DNA of 64,000 nucleotides from Cristatella mucedo (GCA_009760855.2 WPIO01000039.1:1281001-1345000), one strand, 5' to 3'; shown: positions 49,079 through 60,336, counted from the stretch's first letter. Notes: generated by a model not told the origin, from the letters alone. Made by a program: numbers and translations.

Positions 49079-50493
49079 GCCCGCACTCAGCCGGATGTCA
49101 CCACTGGAAGGCAGTATCCCACTCCAAACAGCTTACTTACAATTATTTGGCAACGGGCAAGGTTCAGGTTCGATGCTATAAAAATATGGCTCCTTGGGGG
49201 AAACTCTACAATAGCCCAGATATGAATGCACGAAGCACTCGTAAAGCGAGTAGTTTTGCAGCCTCATCTGCAGGTGTGGAACAACTTTGAAGTATCAGCC
49301 ATGGACATCCACGCCCTAGAACTTTCTGGCTCAATCGTTTACTTTTCAGTGACTAGTAACTGTTTCAAAAGAAATATCCTTAGCTGCATTGCTTTTGATA
49401 TAGCCCCACTGAGGTTTCCGGAACTGGCGCTGTGATGCCACAGCTATCGTCAACGTCATAACTGTCAATAGCCAAAAGCAGCGACTCGCTTCAACAACGT
49501 TTTGCTCGGCTGTTTCTTTACTTTTTTTTGAATTCCTCATTGCTTCCGTTTCGTCAAAATGTGCCAGTGACTTTTTTTATTAAGAAAAAACAGCCTCAAG
49601 CGGTTCATCGCCGCTCTCGGTCGTATACGCATGCGTGCAAATGCGAGAAGTCTCAAGCGTTTCTTACCGTCTGCCATGTCCGAGAGTGCGGAGTGCTAGT
49701 CGCGCTATACTTGCGATACATCGTGTTGAACGAGTAGCGTGTACAGCACTGGGCTTCTAGGCTTTTGCGGCGCACTCCTTTGAATCGATCAATGGCCTAT
49801 GACCTCGATTCGAGCGATCGAGCCGGCTAGCGCAGCGCCGGCCCTCTCGTCACTCGCGAACCGATTTCGAATCGCGGACAGCACGATTACTCCGCTCGCG
49901 AGCTTTTGGCAGCTACCGTACAAGCCGGATGACGCCCGGGATTCAACCCTGCTCACTTCGCGCTGCTAATCTAGTGCGAGCCCTTAAAGCTGGACAGCGG
50001 TCGTCTCTCAAGCGAGCAAGGAGGTCCCCGGCGGTTCGCGAGCAGGCTCACTAATAGGGAAGGAACCACAGCTAGTAAACTTTCTAGTTTAAACTATCCT
50101 GCGCCCATTGCCTCCAACACCGAGCAGCCATTACAGCACGCGCGCGACACCTCACCGCAAGCTGCATTCCCTCGACGGTGCTGCTGCTGCTGCCGCGGCG
50201 GCGGCGGCGCACTCTTTCTTCCTGCGTCGCTACTGCATTTCGCTCCGTACGTGCGCGAGAGCTGGTTTCCGACAAAAAAAGTAACCCAGTCAAGGATATC
50301 TTCTCCTGAGTTTTGCATTAATGAAAACCGACACGTTCGTCCAGCCGCTAGATGGCTTTAAATCGTTAACATCTACCATTAACCATTCGATCGTGCTTCC
50401 TTTGCAGCCAGCGGCAAGGATTGAGACGGCTGCTCGCGCGGCGGCGCCCTCCACATTAGCACGTTGCCTACCGGGTGCTCGATATCTTAATGA
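49079..50493. other. Unassigned stretch
   Basis: CpG-rich from about 49740. A short CTG/CGG repeat lies at 50178-50210. No gene is recognised. Confidence 0.35.
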
Positions 50494-51235
50494 GAATAAT
50501 AATAATAATAATATTGCACTTGATAAAGCGCCCTCAGAGAACTTAATCTCTTTCTAGGCGCTTTACATTTGCTGCAAAGTGATACGCAATAGAATAGTAA
50601 GTAAAATCATGCTTGAAAAACAAACAAAATGAATAACATGGTTAGGGGTTACATGCACTGGGTCAGCATGCAAATGTGGTTAGTGGCAGCATGCACAGTG
50701 TCAGCACGCATAAGCAAATCGAGGACGAATCACAAAGACCCACTAAATGCTGTCCTAAATAGGTATGTTTTTAAGTTTCTTTTAAATGTGGTCAGGTCAG
50801 GGGATGTTCTGATGCAGGTCGGGAGGGAGTTCCAGGCTGTGGGAGCATACGAGCTAAATGCACGGTCTCCAAAGGATTTAAGGTTTGTACGAGGTATTTC
50901 TAGACTGTTGGATTCCGAAAAGCGAGTGGTACGATGCTTTGCCTGATGGGGTAGTATATCTGAAAGATAAGCTGGAGCCATAGAATGAAGAGACCTAAAA
51001 GTGAGCGACAAAACCTTGAAGTCAATCCGTTGCTTGACTGGTAACCAGTGCAGGTCGGCGAGAAGTGGAGTAATGTGGCAACTGCGACGCTCACGACAGA
51101 CAAGCCTAGCTGCAGAGTTTTGCACCAGCTGCAATCGCCTGATCGCACATGCTGGTAGGCCAGTAAGCAGTGAGTTGCAGAAGTCGAGACGAGATGTCAC
51201 GAATGCATGGACCAACTTGGACGTGGTATCCTAGA
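50494..51235 (-). mobile_element. L2-A, 5'-truncated, C-terminal frame intact
   Basis: A minus frame at 50730-51215 (161 codons) reads without interruption through [20 protein letters not shown], the [13 protein letters not shown] block and the [18 protein letters not shown] block to the stop. This is followed by the 3' UTR and an (AAT)n tail at 50494-50514. The 5' truncation is near GGTATCCTAG at 51226-51235, where a second L2-A terminus begins. Confidence 0.9.
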
Positions 51236-51405
51236 ATAATAATAATGCACTTGATAAAACTCTCTCAGAGAACTCAATCTCTCTCTAGGCGCTTTACATT
51301 TGGTGCAAAGGGAAATACAATTGAATGGTGAATAAAATCATGCTTGACAGACAAACAAAATGAATAACATGGTTAGGGGTGACATGCACCGGGTCAGCAA
51401 GCTCT
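51236..51405 (-). mobile_element. L2-A 3'-end fragment abutting the previous copy
   Basis: AATAATAATAATGCACTTGATAAAAC followed by the 3' UTR to GACATGCACCGGGTCAGCAAG. It has the same orientation as, and is immediately 5' of, the copy at 50494-51235, so two elements are joined head to tail. Confidence 0.85.
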
Positions 51406-52030
51406 TCTCGTAAACTGGCTTTAAACTGGCCACAGCATCGACTGGATCGCGGTTGGCCTCGGCGAGATCCGATTGGTGGCCGTATACCTGCGCTTGGGCA
51501 ACTTAGCGAAACGTGGCTCGTCGTTGACAGACCACAGAATTCGCTGTTACCTCTCATTCCAGCCGATGCAGTCGTTTCGCAGTTCGCGCACGGTTAGGAT
51601 CAGGAGCGGCGACTCTCGCGACATCACGCGCTCCTAGTCGATCTGCTAAATAAACGCGGGCGCCAGTTATTGCGGCGCTTCTCCTCCGCCGCTAGATCGC
51701 CTCTGTCGCTCGCTTGTGGTCACGTGGGCAGCCCGGCAGCGGCGGCCGACTGAAGGGCTGCAGCGTTCTTCTGGAAAATCTGCGGGCGTTCGCACCGTTA
51801 CGAAGGGGGTGCGGCGACTGCTTCCAAAGCGGGACAGAGGTAGGAGGCCGCAAACGCAGCGCTCACAGCAGTGCTAGCACTGTGTGCCAATGCGCGACCA
51901 AAATACTGCTGACGAAGCCTCTAACCATTTCATGGCGAATGACTTGTATGTGCAGCAACAGTGACCACGCATATGCCGATATTAGTAGAACGGAGCAGTA
52001 AGAAAGATCTCTCACACCTCTACCTAACAA
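51406..52030. other. Unassigned GC-rich stretch
   Basis: It lies between a minus L2-A end and the long plus L2-A. No gene is recognised. The last part could be L2-A 5' sequence. Confidence 0.3.
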
Positions 52031-55000
52031 GTCCATATCTATAGTACGGAGAAGTCTATTTGACAAAAAAGGCTTACAGACGATAAACAGCGATCGTCAT
52101 GTACGCCAATTGCTCCGAAGCAAAACGCTAAAAGTAGCTCAAATGCCATCGCCATCTCCGGTAGCACAACCCCTCGATCAATCAAAACTGGAGGTGGAGT
52201 TGCTATTAGCGTGCGCTCGAAATTCGACTTCAACCCATTTGCAGTACCCTCGAAGCCGTCTTTTGAATCAATTGTCTTGGTCTCATCCGAAATGAAGCTA
52301 CCGATAGTGGCAGTAGTCTATCGCCCACCAATTATCAAATCTTCCTTTATCTCAGATTTCTCTGATCTCATTTCGATTCTGTGTGCAAGAAATCGATCCC
52401 TTCTGGTTATTGGTGATTTCAACGTTCACTTTGATAACTTATCTGACGCTTTTAGCACCGAATTTTGTGCATTGACTGACTCATTGTCTCTTGTGGCTCA
52501 TGTGCATGGCCCTCCCTTCACTCACATCAAGGGTCACACACTCGACCAGATTTTCTCATGCAACGGCACTTTGGCATCACCAATTATCACCAAATCCTGC
52601 TTATATGACCACATGCCGAGCTCATTCAATCTACAGCGTGTGCCCACCTCCTCTAAAATAACCTGTGAATCGCGAAACCTCAAGACCCTTGACATCGATG
52701 CTGTCCGTGCGAGAATATCTGCTTAACCTCTGCTGCTCAGTCCTCCCTCCGATCTGTCATCATTGGTAGATAGCTACAACACGACACCAGCTGACACGCT
52801 CGACGAGTTTGCACCTCTGACAAAGCGCACTGTGCGCCCCCACCCAGAAGGCCTAGGGTTTACCACAGACATTAAACTAGCCAGGTCTACTAAGCGAAAG
52901 CTTGAAAAAGCATACAAAAGATCTGGACCCACTGTCCATCGACAAGCATATGAACACTACTGTAGGTCTTACCAATCGATCCTAGCCAAGGCCAAGTCTA
53001 GCTTCTATAGAAACATTGTTGAATCACCGATGCACTATCCAAAAATGTTGATGTTGACGATAAACCATCTCCTCAACCGCTCTCAGATTATCTCCTTACC
53101 TCATGATCATTGTGATGATCTAGCCGATCCCTTCTCTCGATTCTTTGTGCAGACGATAGACAATATCAGGGAATCCATCTCTGCGATGACAACATCCCCA
53201 CTAGAATGCCGTTCCCAGATTCCTGGCTGCACCTCAATGTCAACATTTAAGCAGGTCACTAGTGATCTAGTCCTGAAGTTCGTATCTCAATCAAAAAATA
53301 CAACAAGTCCTCTGGACCCTATTCCCACTGTCCTGCTCCTACGTTGCATTGATCTGCTGCTGCCATGCATAACTAACATCATTAATATGTCATTAGCCTC
53401 AGGTCATGTCCCAGCACCTTTCAAAAAAGCCGTAGTCAGGCCTCTTCTCAAGAAAGCGACACTAGACCAAGAGAACTTGAGCGACTATCGCCCAGTCTCT
53501 CTTCTACCATTCCTATCAAAGACATTGGAACGAGTCGTGGAGGAACAACTGAACACATATATCAAAACTTCAAACTTTGCTAGTAAATTCCAATCTGGCT
53601 TTAGAGCTAATCACTCCACAGAGTCAGCATTGCTTAGGGTATACAACGATCTACTTAGGAATGTAGACATGGGTAGAGTGTCACTGCTTGTTTTGCTCGA
53701 TCTTTCGGCAGCTTTTGATACCATCGATCACAAAGTTCTTCTAGAGCGCCTCTCATCTCGCCTGGGCATCACTGGCACTGCTCTGCAGTGGTTCAGGTTC
53801 TATCTCAGTGAGAGACTGCAGAGTATTGACGTGAATGGACAAATATCATCTGAGGTACCTCTGAAATATAGGGTACCTCAGGGCTCCGTGCTAGGTCTGG
53901 TTCTTTTCACTGTTTATACTCGCCTTATTGCTTATGTGATTGCCAAGCACAATCTAGGCTTTCACTTCTATGCGGATGACACTCAGTTGTACCTTTGCTT
54001 TGATCCCTCTCAGCCATTGAGCACCTCAAATTCTCTCAACTCACTAGCTTCACGTATTTATGACATCCGCGCATGGATGGCAGCAAATTTTCTAAAACTA
54101 AACGATGATACAACTAACTTACAAGATATGGGCAAACCCAGTGTGCTTCACAAATTGGAAGGCTGACGCTCAAAATTGGCTCTGCCAGCATAATTCCTGT
54201 CGAATCAGCTCGAAATCTAGGGGTCATATTTCAAAGCGACCTCTCGTTAGACGACCACATCAGCTCCAGAGTCCAATCTGCCTATTTTCAGCTTCATAAC
54301 ATTGCTATAATTCGGGCTTGTTTAGATAAGGATACCCCGTACAAGTTAGTCCATGCACCCTTGACATCCCGTCTCGACTTCTGCAACTCACTGCTAACTG
54401 GCCTACCAGCATTTGCGCTCAGGCTATTGCAGCTGGTGCCAAACTATGCAGCTTGGCTTGTCTGTCGTGAGCATTGCAGTTGCCACATTACACCACTTCT
54501 CGCCGACCTGCACCGGCTACCAGTCAAGCAACGGATTGATTACAAGGTTTTGTCGCTCACTTTTAGGTCACTTCATTCTTTGGCTCCAGCCTATCTCTCA
54601 GATATACTCCCCCTTCAGGCCAAGCATCGTACCACCCGCTTTTCGGAATCCAACAGCCTACAAATACCTCGTACAAACCTCAAATCCTTTGGAGACCGTG
54701 CATTTAGCTCGGGTGCTCCAAAAACCTGGAACTCCCTCCCGACCTGCGTCAGAACATCCCCTTACCTGACCACATTTAGAAAGAATTTAAAAACACACCT
54801 ATTTAGGACAGCATTTAGTGGGTCTCTGTGATTCATCCGCATGTGCTTATTCGTGCTGACACTGCAGGCTGCCACTAACCACAATTGCATGCTGACCCTG
54901 TGCATGTCACCCCTAACCATGGTATTCATTTTGTTTGTTTATCAATCGTTATATTACTCACCATTCAATTGTATTTCTCTTAGCAGCAAATGTGAAGCGC

Positions 55001-55057
55001 CTAGAGAGAGTTCTCTGAGGGCACTTTATCAAGTGTATTATTTATATTATAACTGAC
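52030..55057 (+). mobile_element. Longest L2-A copy: endonuclease plus reverse transcriptase
   Basis: The plus strand carries, in order, an apurinic-type endonuclease with VVYRPP (52316-52333) and the catalytic GDFN (52412-52423), its HTLDQIF and YDHMPSS blocks, and a stop at 52724-52726. The same frame then reopens and runs to 54166 with reverse transcriptase blocks YRPVSLLPF, LLDLSAAFDTIDH, VPQGSVLG and the catalytic YADD (53969-53980). A frameshift near 54120-54165 moves the C-terminal domain (LTLKIGSAS ... to 54831) into another frame. The 3' UTR ends in an ATT-rich tail at 55036-55057. The endonuclease N-terminus and ORF1 are missing or unrecognisable, so it is 5'-truncated and non-autonomous as it stands. 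Confidence 0.9.
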
Positions 55058-56650
55058 TCCTTATGACACGGCTTTTGCTTTCGTGTAGCCATGGTCATAG
55101 ATTATCGAATAATCTGCTCTAGCCATTTTAATTCAGGAACAGTAATTAATTAATATCAGTTATAATCTGGTTGGTTTAGCAAGCCGGTATTTTAGCACTT
55201 TTTCTTTTCGCACTTTCAGCTCTGAACTCCCGCGGTGGACTGCCGCCGCCTCCGCTGCCCCTCTGCCACCGCCGCCGCCGCCGCCGCCGCCGCCGCAGCC
55301 GCCGCCGCTGCTGCTGCTGCTGCTGCTGCTGGCTTCCGGTCCCTCCCACGAGAGGACCACAAGCGCACTAGATCGTCGTTCGTCGGCAAAGTGCTCGAGC
55401 TCATTGCGATCCGGATCGTGAGTTAGACTGCTACAGCGGGAAAGCTCCTTACTGCCTCCTTTTTGAAGAAGATAGAAAGCTGCTAAAGCAACCTTTTGAC
55501 CCTATGGAAACGCGGTTGTTTAAGCGGCAAGCATGCGCCTCCGTACTTTACTTCCTTTGACGGCGTGCCAGGCTCGTACGCATTGGCGTCAGGTAGTGTA
55601 GAGCCCGCTGCGAACGAGCACGCCTGCACCTCATCTATCTGCATACGATACGAGCTTGGGACGCTAGCGGCGCGCCTCCCTCTCAGAACCAAGCTAAAAT
55701 TTAAAGAGCTGCGTGCTTGAGCAGTCGGATTATGACTTCCGAGATATCACTCTTGGCTCCTAGGTTATGACATCTAGAAGCTGCTTATGTCATAATCCAC
55801 GGAGAGGCGGCATACTAGCCGAAGTAATATAATAGACTGTCGTACTCTAAGCTCTGATCCAGGCAGGAGTTCAGCTCTCGGCACTGTGCCAGGAGGCAGT
55901 TGCGAGGGTCGGCAGCTCAGCGTCGCTCTGGCGCCGTGCGAGAATTGTTGGACGCCACGGCCGCTATTGAACGTCGGCAGCCCGTCGTCGATGTCGAATC
56001 GTCTCGTCTATGCTATCTATGTTGCTTCGGTTTGCTAGAATACGAGGACTCTTCATTGCTTCCGTATTTCGCTACTGTGAACCTGCATTGGTGCTGCAAC
56101 TGCACGTCGCTAGCCGCAATACACGGTTCGAGGCTTCACCGCTATCCTTCCCTCTGTGAACCAGGACTAGCACCGCTACCAGCGCTTCGTCTGCGGCCTA
56201 ATGCTGTACTCTTTCGGAAGCCACTAACTTCTGTTTGTAGCAGTAATGATGTGAAGCAATGACCATTGAAGAGAGAAATTTCCCATGATCGTGCAAGTTT
56301 CTTCTTCATCCTCGACATCAGGCAAAGGCTGCATATCAAACTCACGCTGCCACTACGGCCACGCGGTTCATGTCTGCGCCTCTTCCACCATCTTGCTACT
56401 CAAGACATGCTTACCGGAACGACCCACGATCTCTATCCATACCACCTACTAGCTCATCCCTCGGCGGCCATTGACCTCACGCCCTATCGCCAGCTATTTT
56501 GTATTGCGTAAATTTTTGCGAGTTAACTGTTACCACGCCAGCCCGTTCGGCGCAGGGAAGTTGCACGGGCGTTTGAAAGGACACGACGTGTGCGACTGTC
56601 TTACTCGCGGGCTACGCCGTAAGGCGCTCAACTGTGTGCCCGTCGAATAG
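55058..56650. other. Unassigned stretch with CCG/CTG repeat
   Basis: A trinucleotide repeat (CCG then CTG) occupies 55265-55331. A 120-codon plus frame at 55900-56262 and an 81-codon frame at 56266-56511 show no family resemblance. No gene is called. Confidence 0.35.
55265..55331. repeat. (CCG)n-(CTG)n compound trinucleotide repeat
   Basis: About nine CCG-type units are followed by CCG/CTG units and then seven or so CTG units. The polyalanine and polyglycine frames over it are artefacts. Confidence 0.9.
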
Positions 56651-57169
56651 TTGACTCCGCGTACCGAGTACGAGCATGTATTTAGAATGAACGGAGCCGC
56701 CGGTGGCGTCGTCGGACGCCAAAGGCAGGACGCCGTCCGCAGCGTCTCCGAAGAACTACAAGGGATCCCCCGAGCGGCCTCCGCCCACTCTCGAGTGCTC
56801 GCAGCTGGAGATACTGGATTGCCACGCTGGCGCTCGCTCGCGAGCACGAGAGCGAGCGCAGGCGACGGACAAGGGATACAACGCCGAGTACGGCGGCGAC
56901 GTCTCCGCGAGCGACGATGCTGCGGTCGGCTTTCGTTGGACCGCCTGTCCAGCGCTTGCGTTTTTGGCATCCGTCGCTCGTTCGGCGTCGGCTTCGAATA
57001 TGGAAGCAGCGACGCAGTGGGCAGCGTGCTGCGATGCTTACGTCCACATCGCCAGCCGAAAGACCGCGCGCGCCACCGAGCGATTGTGCGATCGCGATCG
57101 GGAGATGGCGAATCGACTGAGCGCCGGCTCGCTGCGCCGCCGCCGCCGCCGCCGATCGGGCTCCTGCCT

Positions 57170-58306
57170 TTACGTCGGGCGGCGGTCGTTAAGGAATATC
57201 AAGCCGACAGCCTTGCTGTAGTCTCGGTTAATCGTCAGCAGCAGTGGGGCGTTGACCACGCACGTCAGATAGAGCAGGCACTGTCCGGCCAGTATGAACT
57301 CCTCGTTGCCGCCGCTCGCGAGCCGCGAGATAGCCGACATGAGGTAGGCAGCTGCGGAAACGACGAACATGACTACTGTCGATCGCAGCAGCCTCGTCTC
57401 TTTGCTCGGCGCGGCGAGCGGCAGCACAACGCCGCGACCACGGACGTCCGGGCGGCCATGCGGGGCGCCGGCTCTGCTGATGATGCTGCAGCCGCTGCTG
57501 CTGCCGATGCTGCTGCTGCTGCTGCCGATGCTGCTGCTGCCGCTGCTGCTGCCGCTGCCGCTGCTGTTGCTGCTGCTGTTGCCACTGCTGTTGCCGCTGC
57601 TGCTACCGAACTCCCGGGCAAATGTCGCCTTGAATTGTGCCATCCGGGCAAACGCAATGGCGTAGCCCAGTGGCGTCAGCGTCAGGGCCAGAGCGAGCCG
57701 GACGGCCACGAACGCCTTCTGGAAAGTCGACGAGCCGTCGACGCTGCAGTGATAGTTGGGCGCGCCCGCGAAGTACGAGTCCCGGCTGCTGCCGACGGCC
57801 GACACCGTGCCCACCGCCACCAACGAGGCGACCACCACGGAGGCGGCCACGAGGCAGCCCTTGCGATTCATCAGCCGAACGTCGGCCGTGAAAGTGAGCG
57901 ACATCCAGTGGAGGGCGAGGGCGCAGTGGCACGCCCAGATCACGCTCACGCAGGTCGCCTGCAGCCACGTGAGGAAAAAGCAGCCGGCGGGGCCAAACAG
58001 GTCCTCTCCGAACGCGTTGCCGACGGCTACGCACGGCAGGTGCACGGACGACTGGACCAGGTCGGCCGTGGCGATGCCGCCGATGTAAATATCCGCCGGG
58101 TTCGTTCTCCGCCAGCGACGCTTGAGCAGTATGGCGGCGCACGCCAGCAGATTCAGGCCGGTGCCGACGAGAGCGCACACGCCGCTCAGCGCGGCCACGA
58201 CGGCCGCACAGCCTTCGAGCGCCGGCGACTGCGGCGGCAGCCAGGGCTGAGTACCGTTGCTGGCGCTGCTGACGGCGTCGGCGGCGGCGGTGGCGGTGGC
58301 GGCCAT
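57170..58306 (-). CDS. Rhodopsin-like (class A) G-protein-coupled receptor, orphan, single exon
   Basis: The 378-codon frame starts at the ATG at 58306, in a good context (G at -3, G at +4), and ends with TAA at 57170. The frame is open up to 58591, but the extra 95 residues are low-complexity and basic. Using the chosen start, a short N-terminus has an Asn-Gly-Thr glycosylation site (residue 17). Helix 1 is about 30-62 (GTGLN), helix 2 73-96 (ATADL, with the conserved Asp), helix 3 108-135, helix 4 150-171, helix 5 198-221, helix 6 306-328 and helix 7 337-358. The cysteine pair is Cys109 and Cys187. Loop 3 (222-305) holds a Ser/Gly/Asn repeat. The DRY motif is absent (ALHWMSL instead), CWxP is absent, and NPxxY is altered to NAPLLLT. 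The tail is only about 15 residues. It is a plasma-membrane receptor with unknown ligand. The sequence resembles invertebrate lineage-specific orphan receptors. Extra exons cannot be excluded. Confidence 0.82.
   Translation of the reverse strand: MAATATAAADAVSSASNGTQPWLPPQSPALEGCAAVVAALSGVCALVGTGLNLLACAAILLKRRWRRTNPADIYIGGIATADLVQSSVHLPCVAVGNAFGEDLFGPAGCFFLTWLQATCVSVIWACHCALALHWMSLTFTADVRLMNRKGCLVAASVVVASLVAVGTVSAVGSSRDSYFAGAPNYHCSVDGSSTFQKAFVAVRLALALTLTPLGYAIAFARMAQFKATFAREFGSSSGNSSGNSSSNSSGSGSSSGSSSIGSSSSSIGSSSGCSIISRAGAPHGRPDVRGRGVVLPLAAPSKETRLLRSTVVMFVVSAAAYLMSAISRLASGGNEEFILAGQCLLYLTCVVNAPLLLTINRDYSKAVGLIFLNDRRPT
57477..57605. repeat. Coding trinucleotide repeat in receptor loop 3
   Basis: An impure CTG/CCG run (GCTGCTGCTGCC-type units). 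On the receptor strand it encodes Ser, Gly, Asn and Ile only, so the repeat is kept in frame and hydrophilic. In other frames it gives polyalanine or polyleucine. Confidence 0.9.
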
Positions 58307-59285
58307 CGCTTCTTCCTGCGTCTCTTCTTCCGCTCCGGAGCCAGGAGATCCCGCCGCGCACGCTTTTAGGCGACGCCCGCAGCGCGGTCTGCTCTCCAAA
58401 CAGGTACGCGACGCGCGCCCACGCACGGGCGATGGCCGCTCGTGGCTAGAGGCCGGAAGTACGCAACAAGAGGGCGTGTCGAGCGGCGACCGAGTCGCGG
58501 GATGGGTGCGACGCCGAATGACAGGTGAGTCGCCCGCGACGACCAGAGACGGCTCGCGCACGTGTCCGAGCGATGAATGGTGGGCCGTCAAGCCGCACGC
58601 ACGCAGCCGCCAGCTACCCAGCGCCTTCTCTCGCTCCTCGTCTCAGCTGCGAGCACAAATCGATCTCTCAGTCCAGCGTTTCAGTGCGGCACTTTCGTCC
58701 ATCGCCGCGTAGGATTCGAAACCTGCCCCCTCCCCTACCTACCCCAGAGGGAGATGTTGAATATCTCGAAAGACGCGCCGCCACGAAAGCCACCGACGCA
58801 CCTGCGATGAGCGACGAAGCGGTGGCCCTCGCTCGCGCTGTCACGCGCGTTGCGGGCCGCCGGCTCGTTCGATCGCCGGCGCCGTCGCTCGCTTTCTCGG
58901 CTGCCGACCGACGGCAGCGAACGCACGGCGGCGAATGCGCGCTAGCCACAGGCGGGAGAGGCTCGCCGCGCTCTGCGGCGGCGGCGCGTCGCCGCGCGCT
59001 GCGCGTGCGCCATTGCCGGTCGTTCGCGTCACCGTCGCCGACGCAAAGAAGCGACATCCTGCCCGCGTCGCTAGTCGAGCGTCGCCGCCACTACTCCAAC
59101 AACAGCCGCGGGCGCTGCTGGTGCTGCTGGTGCATGCGCGACTGAGCGTGCGTAGTGTAGCGCCGTTTGGCTGGCCCAGCGCTACGAGAACGAGGTTTCG
59201 GGATAGAGCTACAGTTGTTTTTTGTTGTAGCGCGCGCTCGCTCCACGAGCCGCCGCCGCCGCCGCGCACGACCGCCACAGACCCT
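58307..59285. other. CpG-rich 5' flank of the receptor gene
   Basis: Very rich in CpG, with many overlapping stop-free frames on both strands that look like composition effects. It probably contains the promoter and 5' UTR of the receptor gene. No TATA box is evident at a suitable distance. Confidence 0.4.
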
Positions 59286-59385
59286 GTGCTTGTGCCTCCT
59301 TTACTTTACATGCAAAGTGCCTAGAATGAGATTAAGTTCCCTTAGGGTCCTGTGCAAATATGTTAGTATCGTATTTTTTAATATT
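59286..59385 (+). mobile_element. L2-A 3'-end trace
   Basis: TGTGCCTCCTTTACTTTACATGCAAAGTGCCTAGAATGAGATTAAGTTCCCTTAGGGTCCTGTGCAAAT follows the L2-A terminal pattern (TTTGCAGCAAATGTAAAGCGCCTAGAAAGAGATTAAGTTCTC) with several changes. Confidence 0.6.
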
Positions 59386-59745
59386 AAGACTGTAGCGCGT
59401 GGCTGTAAGCGCTAAGCCTCGAATGAGGCGACCGTCGTCACAAAAATCTCTCATTCGCGACCGGAGAACACGCGCGAGCACGCGAAGCCACGGTATCGCT
59501 CCGCACGCCGTCGGCCTTTTCACGCGCGCAGCCGCTGTCGGATGCGCTCCGAGAGACCGCCCTCGGGAAGCATGACGGCTGCGGCGCGAGTGCGCACTGC
59601 CCTCGTCCTGCGGCGGCGGCGGCGATGGCTGCGGCGGCTCCGCTTGGCAGCTTTTAATCTCGAGCGAAGCGATACTAGGTGGCGGCGGCGGCGGCCACGC
59701 CTAGAGCGCCGGACGCTTCCTCCGATTCTGGCTCGCTCCGGGCCG
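59386..59745. other. CpG-rich stretch, no gene recognised
   Basis: Short CGG runs near 59610-59690. Open frames are composition-driven. Confidence 0.3.
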
Positions 59746-59908
59746 TGATAGCCCAGGAGATAAGGTGCTCTCGGTCTTCACGACCGAGGTCTTGGGTTCG
59801 AATCCTGCACTGGGTCATCCTGTATTGCCAACTGCAAGCGGTGGTGAGAGCCGTTAAGGCGCTTCAGCCGCTATAAAAACGAGGCTATTAAATCAGCTCA
59901 CATTTTTT
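59746..59908 (+). mobile_element. tRNA-derived SINE, copy 5 (plus strand)
   Basis: The tRNA-like head has an A box (GTGATAGCCCAGGAGATAAGG) and a perfect B box (GGGTTCGAATCC at 59794-59805). The body is CAACTGCAAGCGGTGGTGAGAGCCGTTAAGGCGC. The terminal segment CCGCTATAAAAACGAGGCTATTAAATCAGC is the complement of that in copies 1-4. It is the only copy on this strand. Confidence 0.88.
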
Positions 59909-60235
59909 CAGCCACGCTCCTCGCGACGATGACGTGCGGGCGCCAGAAAGCATGCGATACCGCCGGGTGCGAAGGGACGGGGTTATCGAAAGGCGCTGCG
60001 TAAGCCGGTGAGTAATTGTTACGCGCGTGCGCACACCGGCGTGCCTGCGGTTCGTATAGCGGGGCAAATCGGTGAGGCCGCGCGCGATCTCACCAGGGTT
60101 TGTTCTTTGTCAGACCACGCCTACCTGGCTGGGTTTGGCGCCCTCGGATGACTGAATCGAGTCCCCTGGAGGCTGCGGGAGGGGCTCTCGACGTCTTCTT
60201 CGAGCGGCTCGTGTCAATGATCTTGAAAGACATCC

Positions 60236-60336
60236 GCGAGCGTACAGAGAGCGAGTACAGAGAGCGAGTACAGAGAGCGAGTACAGAGAGCGAGTACAGA
60301 GAGCGAGTACAGAGAGCGAGTACAGAGAGCGAGTAC
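60236..60336. repeat. 13-bp tandem repeat, seven to eight units
   Basis: The unit AGAGAGCGAGTAC is repeated head to tail with almost no variation. On the minus strand it opens all frames (Leu-Cys-Thr-Arg-Ser and similar), which explains the long frames across it. Confidence 0.95.

Noticed and set aside
50178-50215. Trinucleotide repeat as a coding polyglutamine or polyalanine tract
   Set aside because: The surrounding frames are short and lack any domain. Treated as simple sequence.
56651-58369. 572-codon plus-strand frame opposite the receptor gene
   Set aside because: It is the antisense shadow of the GPCR in a CpG-rich region. Its product is Arg/Ala-rich low-complexity sequence with no domain, while the minus strand encodes seven helices.
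59746-59908. Functional tRNA gene on the plus strand
   Set aside because: A and B boxes are perfect, but the same head with a long body occurs in four other copies, so it is a SINE.
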